Origin: CAJBVG01 sp943371425 | Lineage (GTDB): Bacteria; Bacteroidota; Bacteroidia; Sphingobacteriales; Sphingobacteriaceae | Length of the DNA: 64,000 nt | Direction: 5' to 3' | Assembly (NCBI GenBank): GCA_943371425.1 | Contig: CALRUR010000013.1 | Span: forward strand, 1 to 64,000 | Shown here: one piece after another, positions 23,087 to 30,355 of the stretch | How positions within the stretch are numbered: the first letter of the stretch is position 1 | Layout of the letters: each line of letters begins with the position of its first letter | Made by a program: the position numbers and the translations under genes | The notes under the pieces: generated by a model | Databases searched by the model: none | Told to the model about the DNA's origin: nothing | What the model saw: the letters and a program-made list of their open reading frames with translations, nothing else

Positions 23087-24139
23087 TTTCGATCTCGCAT
23101 TAATCCACTTCGCTACCGCCGGTCCTAACTCCTTCTGCGATTTGCCACCCACAAACACACCAATGTGCCCACCTGGGAAAGCATAAATCTCATGGTCTTT
23201 AGAACCAATAGCGTCGTTTAAAGGAACCGTTGCCGATTTTGGTATAATGTTATCTTCTGTAGCATAAATGTTCATTACAGGCATGGTAATGTTCTTTAAA
23301 TCTACCTTCTTATCTCCTACTACTAATTCGCCTTTTATTAATTTATTATCTTGGAACAAATCTTTAATGTATTGGCGATAACATTCTCCTGGGAAATCTG
23401 GGCAATCTGCTTTCCAAGCTTCCATGCGTAAGAAATTCATTAATTTTTCTTCATCATCTAAAGAATCCATAATGCCAGAGTATTTACTAATGCTCATGGT
23501 AGGTTTTAGCATGCCAAATGCTTGGTTCAACATATCTGCCGACATGTTGCCTACACTATCCACAATCGTATCTACATCTATATCTTTAGCCCAACGGAAC
23601 AATACACTTTCGTTACCCGAGAATTCGAATGGTGCAACAAATACCGTTAAGGTTTTAATTTTTTCAGGATAAATTGCCGAATAAATAGTACTAAATGTAC
23701 CACCTTGGCAAATACCTAATTTGTGAATTTTATCGTTACCAGTACTTTTACGAACAAAATCAACGGCATCGTTCATGTAACCATTAATATAATCGTCCAT
23801 GGTTAAATACTTATCAGCCTTTGTTGGGTAACCCCAATCCATAATATAAATATCCAATCCTTCATCCATTAATTTCTTTACCAACGAACGATCTGGTTGA
23901 ATGTCTAATACATCATGACGATTAATAATTGCGAAACTAATTAATACTGGAATTTTAGATTTGGCAGGTGTTTCACGCTTGTAGTGATACATCTTAATTT
24001 TATCCGACTGCCATACTAATTCTTTAGGGGAAGTTGCTACATCTACGTTATCTATATTACGTAATGTTTCATAGCCTTTAGCCAATTTCGAGCTCATCTT
24101 ACCGAATTGCTCCATCATCTCTGCTGCTTGGTTACTCAT
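23084..24139 (-). CDS. phaC: Class III poly(3-hydroxyalkanoate) synthase, subunit PhaC
   Basis: Polymerises (R)-3-hydroxyacyl-CoA into storage polyester on the granule surface. 351 residues is the length of the class III catalytic subunit (class I/II are about 560-600). Alpha/beta-hydrolase fold; the lipase-like box is GICQGG with nucleophile Cys144. The catalytic Asp lies in YATEDNIIP and the His in GGHIGVFVGG. The IMDWGYP motif is diagnostic of PHA synthases. It is downstream of phaE on the same strand, with an intervening hairpin that may reduce its expression relative to phaE. Stop codon lies in a TAG array. Confidence 0.95.
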   Translation of the reverse strand: MSNQAAEMMEQFGKMSSKLAKGYETLRNIDNVDVATSPKELVWQSDKIKMYHYKRETPAKSKIPVLISFAIINRHDVLDIQPDRSLVKKLMDEGLDIYIMDWGYPTKADKYLTMDDYINGYMNDAVDFVRKSTGNDKIHKLGICQGGTFSTIYSAIYPEKIKTLTVFVAPFEFSGNESVLFRWAKDIDVDTIVDSVGNMSADMLNQAFGMLKPTMSISKYSGIMDSLDDEEKLMNFLRMEAWKADCPDFPGECYRQYIKDLFQDNKLIKGELVVGDKKVDLKNITMPVMNIYATEDNIIPKSATVPLNDAIGSKDHEIYAFPGGHIGVFVGGKSQKELGPAVAKWINARSK

Positions 24140-24207
24140 AGTATAATTTAGTTTTAATGTTTTTTAAATGTTAGAAAATTAATCGAGATAAAAAAGTTTT
24201 ACAAAAA

Positions 24208-24237
24208 AAAGCGGGTAAAAATAAATTCACCCGCTTT
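24208..24237 (-). terminator. Terminator-like hairpin between phaE and phaC
   Basis: On the minus strand, AAAGCGGGT pairs with ACCCGCTTT (9 bp), followed by eight T, 32 bp after the phaE stop and about 70 bp before the phaC start. Probably partial termination within the operon. Confidence 0.7.
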
Positions 24238-24268
24238 AACCCAACTAAATCTCAAACTTTATGATTGA

Positions 24269-25576
24269 TTATTTTTTAGCAGTTTTAGCTGCTTTAACTT
24301 CTGTTGTTGATTCTGTTTCGTAAGTAGCGATTTTTTTCTCTAAAGCTTTGATGTGTTTGTTCATCTCGTAAACAGTTTTGTATAAATCGTCCATTTCTGT
24401 ACGTGTAATAACCGGTACATTAGCCATCATTTTTTCCATTTGCTTCTCTACACTTTTCTTAACCGTCATGGTTACTGTTGTAAAATCTGCTTGGAATTTA
24501 GAGTACTCATCTGATGTAAATAATTCACCAAATACTGTATCATTTGTGTTAATCCACTCGTTGTAGAATGCATTGAAATCTTTGTATTCTTCGCCGTTTT
24601 TAATTTTTGTAGATACACTTTGAGCTAATGTTTCCATAGCTTTTAAACCTGTAGTGTATAACATGTAACGGAATTGAGCTTCGCGAACTTGGTAAGCAAC
24701 CATTTTATTGCCTAATTCATTCAATGCAATCATTTGCTCACGATCTTTACCTGGAGTCATCATTTTTACTAATGGCGACATGGTATCGTTCATTTTAGAA
24801 CTAAACTCATTGTATTGTGATAATGCTTTTTCAAACGAATCAGCTCCTAATGTAGGTATGCTTTCCATTTGCTTTTTCATTTGCTCATAAGCCTCTTGGC
24901 CCATGTTCATGTTACCTTTTATTGCATTTAAATAAAAGTCTTTCATTTGGCCAGACATTTCAGGGTTTAACTGAAACATACGATCCATCATTTCTTTATA
25001 TTGCTCTGCATTGAACATTGTTTTAAATGTATCCATGTTAAAGCTGTTCTCTTGCATTTGCTTCATCATTGGCGACCAAAACTCATACATTTTCATGTAC
25101 ATATCTTGAGTGTTGAATAAACCCATGAATGCTTCTTTTTGTGTACCATTCACACCAAAGTTGTTTAACATGTCTTGGTAAGTCTTTGTTAACAATCCAT
25201 TCCAGTTTTGGAACATATTGTTAGCATCGTTCATACCAGTGTTAAATTTGTTCATGTTCTGGTTCCAAGTCATCCAATTGTTCATTGCATTATTCATGAA
25301 TGAAGCCATGTCTTGACCTTTGGTCATATTATTTTGGAACATGTTAGTGAAGTATTCTAAAGGATTGTTGCCAGTTGTTTTTTCGTTTTCTTTAGCAGCA
25401 GTTCCTTGGTTGAAGAACGACATTTGATTGTCGTACCACTTCTTGAAGTAGTCGTTGTTTACGTTACCACCGAAACCGTTTTTCATGTTTTCAGTTGTTT
25501 GAGTCATTGTATCCACAAATTGTTTTTGTGAATCCATCATACTTTCGAAGAAGTTTTTTGTTGAATTACTTTCCAT
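24269..25576 (-). CDS. phaE: PHA synthase subunit PhaE
   Basis: Non-catalytic partner required by class III PhaC. 435 residues, rich in Met, Asn, Gln and Lys, mostly helical, with no signal peptide. The region around residues 240-330 (YNEFSSKMNDTMSPLVKM, ELGNKMVAYQVREAQFRYMLY) and the helical C-terminus (DDLYKTVYEMNKHIKALEKKI, probably coiled coil) match PhaE. It is first in the phaE-phaC transcription unit with a consensus promoter upstream. Longer than the roughly 360-residue Allochromatium type, with an extra Asn/Met-rich N-terminal segment. The last residues are Ala/Lys-rich. Confidence 0.88.
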   Translation of the reverse strand: MESNSTKNFFESMMDSQKQFVDTMTQTTENMKNGFGGNVNNDYFKKWYDNQMSFFNQGTAAKENEKTTGNNPLEYFTNMFQNNMTKGQDMASFMNNAMNNWMTWNQNMNKFNTGMNDANNMFQNWNGLLTKTYQDMLNNFGVNGTQKEAFMGLFNTQDMYMKMYEFWSPMMKQMQENSFNMDTFKTMFNAEQYKEMMDRMFQLNPEMSGQMKDFYLNAIKGNMNMGQEAYEQMKKQMESIPTLGADSFEKALSQYNEFSSKMNDTMSPLVKMMTPGKDREQMIALNELGNKMVAYQVREAQFRYMLYTTGLKAMETLAQSVSTKIKNGEEYKDFNAFYNEWINTNDTVFGELFTSDEYSKFQADFTTVTMTVKKSVEKQMEKMMANVPVITRTEMDDLYKTVYEMNKHIKALEKKIATYETESTTEVKAAKTAKK

Positions 25577-25644
25577 TTTTAGTGTTTTATTTAGTTGAAA
25601 GTAAGAGTTTTAATTACCATTAATTTATCCCCTTAAATTCGCCG

Positions 25645-25675
25645 CAAAGGTATGAATAATATTTACATCTGCAAA
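25645..25675 (-). promoter_or_regulatory. Promoter of phaE-phaC
   Basis: On the minus strand, TTTG (25675-25672), 19-bp spacer and TACCTTTG (25652-25645): an exact match to the Bacteroidota consensus. The 69 bp between it and the phaE start form a leader. Confidence 0.7.
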
Positions 25676-25815
25676 TACTAATTTTAATATTAATTTAGAC
25701 GTAACTTAAAAGGAGTATAAAAGCTCATTTTAAGCAATTTAAAGCAATTTTTTTACATTTTAATAATAAAATTTATATATTGTAAGTCTCAAAATAAACT
25801 AAAAAACTTACGCGT

Positions 25816-26235
25816 ATGCTACACGAAAAACCTCAAGTTGGAACAGAATTCCATCACAAATTTTCTTATTCTCAAGAGCAAGTAGACTTATTTGCACAAG
25901 TAACTGGCGACACTAATCCATTACACATAGATGCCGAGTATGCAGCTAAATCTATGTTCGGTCGCCGTATTATGCACGGTTACCTTGGTGGTTCTGTATT
26001 TACCAAAATATTTGGCACCCTATTTTGCGCAGAAGGCAATGTTTACATGAAACAAGAAATGAAATTCTTGAAACCAATGTTTGCTGATAAAGAGTACGAA
26101 GCTATATTAACCGTTAAAGAAATAATGCCAGAAAAGAATCGTGCAGTAATTGAAACCAAAATTATAGATCCCGAAACTGGCGAAACTACCACTACCGGTG
26201 AGGCAATGATGTACAATAAACTATATTTTAACTAA
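25816..26235 (+). CDS. phaJ: MaoC-like (R)-specific enoyl-CoA hydratase
   Basis: Hydrates trans-2-enoyl-CoA to (R)-3-hydroxyacyl-CoA, the substrate of PHA synthase. 139 residues, single hot-dog domain. The catalytic Asp32 and His37 are in TGDTNPLHID, and the hydratase-2 loop FGRRIMHGYLGGS follows. Divergent from phaE across 239 bp, so beta-oxidation intermediates could be channelled to polymer. The assignment as PhaJ rests on this context; another MaoC dehydratase role is possible. Confidence 0.85.
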   Translation: MLHEKPQVGTEFHHKFSYSQEQVDLFAQVTGDTNPLHIDAEYAAKSMFGRRIMHGYLGGSVFTKIFGTLFCAEGNVYMKQEMKFLKPMFADKEYEAILTVKEIMPEKNRAVIETKIIDPETGETTTTGEAMMYNKLYFN

Positions 26236-26239
26236 TAAG

Positions 26240-27103
26240 ATGAAAAAAACTAAAATCGTTTTACTCGCTATATTATTTACTTCACTCTCCTACTTTGGTT
26301 TAGCTCAAACCTCTACATTTACAACCTATGCGGTAGCATCTCAACAAAAACAAGGTACCATGAATGTGCAATACCATAACAATTTTCCATTCGCGTATAC
26401 CAATGCAGATGGAGAAGTTACGGGAATTGAAATTGATATCATTAAACAGTTTGCTGTATGGTTGAAAATTAAAAAAGGAATTGATGTTAACCTAGAATTT
26501 GAACGACATGATGATTTTGCGAAGTTTTACGAGAAAGTTAAAATCACTAAATCAGTAAGTGTGGGCGCAGGTTCTGTTACCGTTACACAAGATAGAGCCA
26601 GAGAAATTAAATTCTCCTCTCCTTACTTAAAAAACAAACCGGTGTTAGTAAGTTCAATTTTAAAATCAACTCTTACCGATATTCGTAATATATCTAAGGA
26701 GTTTAACGGAATGACGGCTGTAATTGTAAAAGGCTCGGCACACGAAAAACTAATTAAAAACATTAAAGATAATTACTGGCCCGATTTAAAAATTGAATTG
26801 GTAGAAACACCGGCAATAGTGCTCGATAAAATTTCGAGCTCTAATAAATACTTCGGCTATTTAGATTTAATTTCTTATTGGGCTACCATTCAAAAAGAAT
26901 CGAAACCTATTAAAATACACAGAGCTACGCCATTTGATACAGAATACTTCGCGTTTATTTTCCCGAAAAGTTCAGATTGGTCGGCGGCTTTTAATGAGTT
27001 TTTTGATGGCGGATTAGGCTTCCCGGCTAGCGATATGTATTTTGATATACTACGTAAGCATTTGAGTTCGGAGTTGATTAATTCGGTTGCCTTGACGTAT
27101 TAG
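26240..27103 (+). CDS. Periplasmic substrate-binding protein (SBP family 3-like)
   Basis: 287 residues. Signal peptide (hydrophobic about 5-20, ending GLAQ). The mature part resembles the bilobed amino-acid-binding family: FPFAYTNADGEVTGIEIDIIKQF at the start, the V.VTQDRAREIKFSSPYL hinge motif, and a second lobe with TAVIVKGSAHEKLI. No permease or ATPase gene is adjacent, so it may serve a distant ABC transporter, a chemosensory role, or act as an enzyme-like MltF relative. It starts 4 bp after phaJ. The stop TAG is the first unit of a heptamer array. Confidence 0.82.
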   Translation: MKKTKIVLLAILFTSLSYFGLAQTSTFTTYAVASQQKQGTMNVQYHNNFPFAYTNADGEVTGIEIDIIKQFAVWLKIKKGIDVNLEFERHDDFAKFYEKVKITKSVSVGAGSVTVTQDRAREIKFSSPYLKNKPVLVSSILKSTLTDIRNISKEFNGMTAVIVKGSAHEKLIKNIKDNYWPDLKIELVETPAIVLDKISSSNKYFGYLDLISYWATIQKESKPIKIHRATPFDTEYFAFIFPKSSDWSAAFNEFFDGGLGFPASDMYFDILRKHLSSELINSVALTY

Positions 27104-27159
27104 ATTCTAGATATTAGATATTAGAATTTGAATTTCTAATATCTAATATCTAAATTTTA
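27101..27159. repeat. Back-to-back TAG heptamer arrays forming a palindrome
   Basis: Plus strand 27101-27128: four units from the substrate-binding protein stop codon. Minus strand 27159-27132: four units from the stop codon of the convergent gene. Positions 27108-27126 and 27134-27152 are a perfect 19-bp inverted repeat. Confidence 0.92.
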
Positions 27160-27567
27160 TTGTTTAGCGACATACTTTGCAAAACCCAGCAATGCTCCCG
27201 TAATCATTATATTTCTGAAGAAGTTTACCATTTCTAATTCTTTTTCTCTTAGTAAATCTGCTGTCATTAATTCTGTGCCTAACTCATAGCCCATAGCTCT
27301 AGGTAAGTGTACTAATATAGCCATCAAAAAAACATATAAAGCCATTAAGCTATACGCTAACTTTGCATACTTTCCAATTACGGCTGCTATAATAAATAGC
27401 AGGATGCAAATAAGCGTAAAATAATTCCAGAAATAAGGGAAAGGTAAATAATCGGGTACGAAAGAGGCTCCAATTTCGGGCTTACCTAAATGCAAACCAA
27501 CATATAAAAGAAAAGAAAGTGGGAAAATATATTTTCCTGCATTTAGAATTTTGTCCATGATCATCAT
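27157..27567 (-). CDS. DoxX-like integral membrane protein
   Basis: About 137 residues with four hydrophobic segments. The motif FVPDYLPFPYFWNYFTLICILLF followed by VHLPRAMG is like the DoxX family core. ATGs at 27567, 27564 and 27558 are all possible starts. It lies 60 bp after a Crp/Fnr-type regulator on the same strand and may be its target. Function unknown. The stop codon TAA is the first unit of a heptamer array. Confidence 0.62.
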   Translation of the reverse strand: MMIMDKILNAGKYIFPLSFLLYVGLHLGKPEIGASFVPDYLPFPYFWNYFTLICILLFIIAAVIGKYAKLAYSLMALYVFLMAILVHLPRAMGYELGTELMTADLLREKELEMVNFFRNIMITGALLGFAKYVAKQ

Positions 27568-27627
27568 TTTTTTGAATAACAAATTTGATTGATCTGGTTT
27601 ATATAAACGATGACAAATGTCTATGTT

Positions 27628-28197
27628 TTATAATTTCGTTTTAAGTCTGCTGTAAACATCTTTATTGATGCCTAAATAAGATGCAATGAGTTTGCTAGAG
27701 AATCTCGTCATATAACTAGGTTTGTGTTCCATGAGCCATTTCATACGCTCTAATGCAGATAAAGAAACAAAGGAATTTAATCGATATACAGAATTAGCAT
27801 AAGAAGCTTCTAATATTTGTTTATAAACTTTATCGAATTGTGGTACCGTTTCCATCATCACCTGAAAGGTAGCTCTATCTATTGCTAATAAATTAGAAGG
27901 CTCTATGCTTCTAATGTTTTCTTGAGCAGCAGTACCTGTACCAAAACTATTAAGTTCGGAGCACCAATGGTCTTCTATAATTATATCGCGAGTAGTTTCA
28001 TTTAAATCTTTATCATAAACAAATACTTGCAAACAACCTTTTTCTATGAAATAAACATATTTACAAACTTCTCCTTGTGTAACTAATAACTCGTTTCTTT
28101 TTGTTTTTATGAATTTAAATGAAGCCAATACTTTATCTAAATTCTCAACATTTTCACCAAGTCTATTTTCTAGGTGTTGCTTTAAGGTACGTACCAT
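27628..28197 (-). CDS. Crp/Fnr-family regulator, short form
   Basis: 189 residues: cyclic-nucleotide-binding-like domain (about 5-130, with LVTQGEVCKYVYFIEKGCLQVFVYD). A truncated C-terminal helix-turn-helix follows (RFSSKLIASYLGINKDVYSRLKTKL). This short form is common in Bacteroidota, where the canonical cAMP ligands are usually absent. It sits upstream of the DoxX-like gene. Effector unknown. Similar in architecture to the gene at 36648. Confidence 0.85.
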   Translation of the reverse strand: MVRTLKQHLENRLGENVENLDKVLASFKFIKTKRNELLVTQGEVCKYVYFIEKGCLQVFVYDKDLNETTRDIIIEDHWCSELNSFGTGTAAQENIRSIEPSNLLAIDRATFQVMMETVPQFDKVYKQILEASYANSVYRLNSFVSLSALERMKWLMEHKPSYMTRFSSKLIASYLGINKDVYSRLKTKL

Positions 28198-28330
28198 CTA
28201 TTCCTATTTTTCATCATTAATTAAAAATAAAAATAATTTAGTATAAGTTAATAAGCATCCCTGTTTTTATTTTTAATGATCTTTCGCTGGTAACCACATT
28301 GGCCCAATACCTATTATTAGTACAATTGAA

Positions 28331-28687
28331 TTAAGATGATGTAGTTTGTCCAAATGTAATTAAGTTATGATCGGGATCTAATAATGAAAACTCTACTTGG
28401 CCCCAAGGCTTTGTTTCAAGTTTGCCATTCGGATGTATGGTAGCCCCTGCATTAATTAGCGATGAATATTCCTCCTCTATATCTAAGGTTCGTATATAAA
28501 TCTGTCCGTAATTTTGTTCTACTTCTAATTTTTCAAATAAAAATAAATGGATTTCTAAAGTATCTTTTTCGAAAATTAAATAATTACCATAATCGGCAAT
28601 TTCAGTAAATCCTAATTGATTTATATAGAAATTTTTGCTTTGTTCTTTAACTCTAAATGGTAGTTTCGGAATAATTTGTTTTATCAT
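28331..28687 (-). CDS. VOC-family (glyoxalase/bleomycin-resistance-like) protein
   Basis: 118 residues, two beta-alpha-beta-beta-beta modules. The first contains FYINQLGFTEIADYGNYLIFEKDTLEIHLF and the second ends WGQVEFSLLDPDHNLITFGQ. The DPDHNLI segment near the C-terminus is the usual metal/ligand-site region. Similar to bleomycin-sequestering proteins, but any small-molecule ligand is possible. The space upstream, to the XRE gene, is one long TAG heptamer array. Confidence 0.82.
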   Translation of the reverse strand: MIKQIIPKLPFRVKEQSKNFYINQLGFTEIADYGNYLIFEKDTLEIHLFLFEKLEVEQNYGQIYIRTLDIEEEYSSLINAGATIHPNGKLETKPWGQVEFSLLDPDHNLITFGQTTSS

Positions 28688-28697
28688 ATAATAAATA

Positions 28698-28788
28698 AAT
28701 TCTAAACCCTAATTTCTAAATACTAATTTCAAATCTCTAACGACTAGGGACTAATTTCTAAAGTCTAAATATTAGTCTCTATTTTCTA
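28698..28788. repeat. TAG heptamer array, thirteen units, XRE gene to VOC gene
   Basis: On the minus strand, 13 consecutive 7-nt units, nearly all starting TAG or TAA. The first two lie in the last codons of the XRE gene, and the third is its stop codon (TAA, 28774-28772). The array ends about ten bases before the VOC start codon. Confidence 0.95.
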
Positions 28789-28975
28789 ATATATCGCCTG
28801 GTTGGCAATCTAATGCCTTACAAATAGCTTCCAACGTACTAAAACGAATGGCTTTTGCCTTTCCTGTTTTTAAAATAGAAAGATTAGAAATTGTTAAATC
28901 TACTTTTTCCGAAAGCTCATTGAGTGATATCTTGCGCTTCGCCATCATCACATCTAAATTAACAATAATTGCCAT
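28772..28975 (-). CDS. Small XRE-family helix-turn-helix regulator
   Basis: 67 residues, a single Cro/C1-type HTH: the family sequence KRKISLNELSEKVDLTISNLSILKTGKAKAIRFSTLEAICKALDCQPGDIL covers nearly the whole protein. Resembles YozG-type regulators that pair with DUF2975 membrane proteins. It starts 4 bp after the DUF2975 gene, so the two are one operon. The C-terminal residues ENRD are encoded by heptamer units. Confidence 0.9.
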   Translation of the reverse strand: MAIIVNLDVMMAKRKISLNELSEKVDLTISNLSILKTGKAKAIRFSTLEAICKALDCQPGDILENRD

Positions 28976-28979
28976 CTTT

Positions 28980-29534
28980 TTATATTGTTAAATCGTTTTC
29001 TGTTTGCAACTCCACTCCTCTTTTTACAATTTGAGAAATAACTAAAAGTACTATACCCATAAATATCCATACATCTGCGCCTGCAAATTTAAGGTCTTGC
29101 AACTCGGGCATTGTTACTCCATTTTGTATAAAATAATCGTTGTATCGAGTGCCCCAATAAGAAAACAAGCCTATTGCTAAAGCAAAATATGCCATGTAAC
29201 TTATAAAGTTTTTTAATGCCAAATGGAAAGGCTGTTCGATGTTAAATTTTTTGTTGTAAAATAAATGCAAAATGAAATAAAACATAATAGCCTTTAGTGT
29301 GGCTACTATAGTCATTAATACAGTAAGTACAATAAAAAAACTTTTGTCGTATGCTAAGAGCGACGATAAATTTACATTATCCCAGAAATAAGTTGCTTCA
29401 TTTGGGTTGCGGTAAAGTGTATACAATAAGTTAAATAGTATACCTCCGGCTTCTACACACAAACCAACGAAAAGAATCCATGTAAGCACTAAAAGTACTT
29501 TTAGGAAATGTTTAGTTTCAAATTTGATTACCAT
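28980..29534 (-). CDS. DUF2975 membrane protein
   Basis: 184 residues with four predicted transmembrane helices (about 10-33, 55-80, 100-125 and 145-170), the last followed by QIVKRGVELQTENDLTI, a typical DUF2975 ending. Always found with a small XRE regulator like the one 4 bp downstream; the pair may form a membrane-sequestered regulatory switch, but the function is not established. Confidence 0.85.
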   Translation of the reverse strand: MVIKFETKHFLKVLLVLTWILFVGLCVEAGGILFNLLYTLYRNPNEATYFWDNVNLSSLLAYDKSFFIVLTVLMTIVATLKAIMFYFILHLFYNKKFNIEQPFHLALKNFISYMAYFALAIGLFSYWGTRYNDYFIQNGVTMPELQDLKFAGADVWIFMGIVLLVISQIVKRGVELQTENDLTI

Positions 29535-29625
29535 AACAATAAATTTTAAGTTTATTCTGCAATAATAATAAATATTTATTGATAAACAATAAATTTATGT
29601 TGAAAAAAGATGAAATTATGATAAA

Positions 29626-30303
29626 TTACTCTCTAAAAAGCTCCAAATAATACCCTATTTGCAAGAAATCTCTACCTGTTTCATCGTTAATTTTATAATC
29701 AAATTGATGCAAATAACCGATTTGTATAGAAGTGTTTTTTGATGGTTTATAGTTAAAAGCCAATTGAATTCTGTTTCGTTCGAAATAAGGCTCTCTGTCG
29801 GTAAAAAAGACCTCGTTGCTTATACTTAACAAATAGGGTTTATAACTTTCTTTAATAGCTCCAAAAGGATAACCAAGACCAAACCTATAACGGAATCTGT
29901 TTCTATAACCATTATTAGTAAACCTTAATTCTGCTCTGTATCGCTGTTCAATTTTAAATACTCCTATGGTTTGAGTAAAAAGAACCTGAGGCCAAATCCT
30001 AAATTCATCGTTATTCTTGGGTAATACAAAATCGCCCCCTTCTTTATAAGTTTGGTATGATCCTGCTGCTAAGGATATCAGCATGTTCTGGTGGATTTTA
30101 TAATTTACACACGCTTTATATTCATAATAATGAAAATCACTATACATTTTTAACGAGCGCAATTGAGCTTCGCCAAATAAACTTAGTTTTTTAGAATGGT
30201 TGTATTTTAAATTTAGAATGTTCCAAGTACCAAGGTCTATGGATTGTGCATAACTTGCGCTACTTACTAGTATTATAATGAATGTTTTAAGGTAGAAAGG
30301 CAT
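29626..30303 (-). CDS. DUF2490 outer-membrane-like protein
   Basis: 225 residues. Signal peptide (about 5-19, SSASYAQ). Antiparallel beta-strand pattern with aromatic girdles (WNILNLKYNHSKKLSLFGEAQLR, YYEYKACVNYKIHQNM, RIWPQVLFTQTIGVFKIEQRYRAELRF), matching DUF2490, a family of predicted beta-barrels. Function unknown. It follows the P-type ATPase gene by 52 bp on the same strand and could be cotranscribed. Confidence 0.82.
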   Translation of the reverse strand: MPFYLKTFIIILVSSASYAQSIDLGTWNILNLKYNHSKKLSLFGEAQLRSLKMYSDFHYYEYKACVNYKIHQNMLISLAAGSYQTYKEGGDFVLPKNNDEFRIWPQVLFTQTIGVFKIEQRYRAELRFTNNGYRNRFRYRFGLGYPFGAIKESYKPYLLSISNEVFFTDREPYFERNRIQLAFNYKPSKNTSIQIGYLHQFDYKINDETGRDFLQIGYYLELFRE

Positions 30304-30355
30304 TGTACTTGTTTTAAGAAAAAATTAACTAGACTTTGCAAAAAAAGTATTCAAA

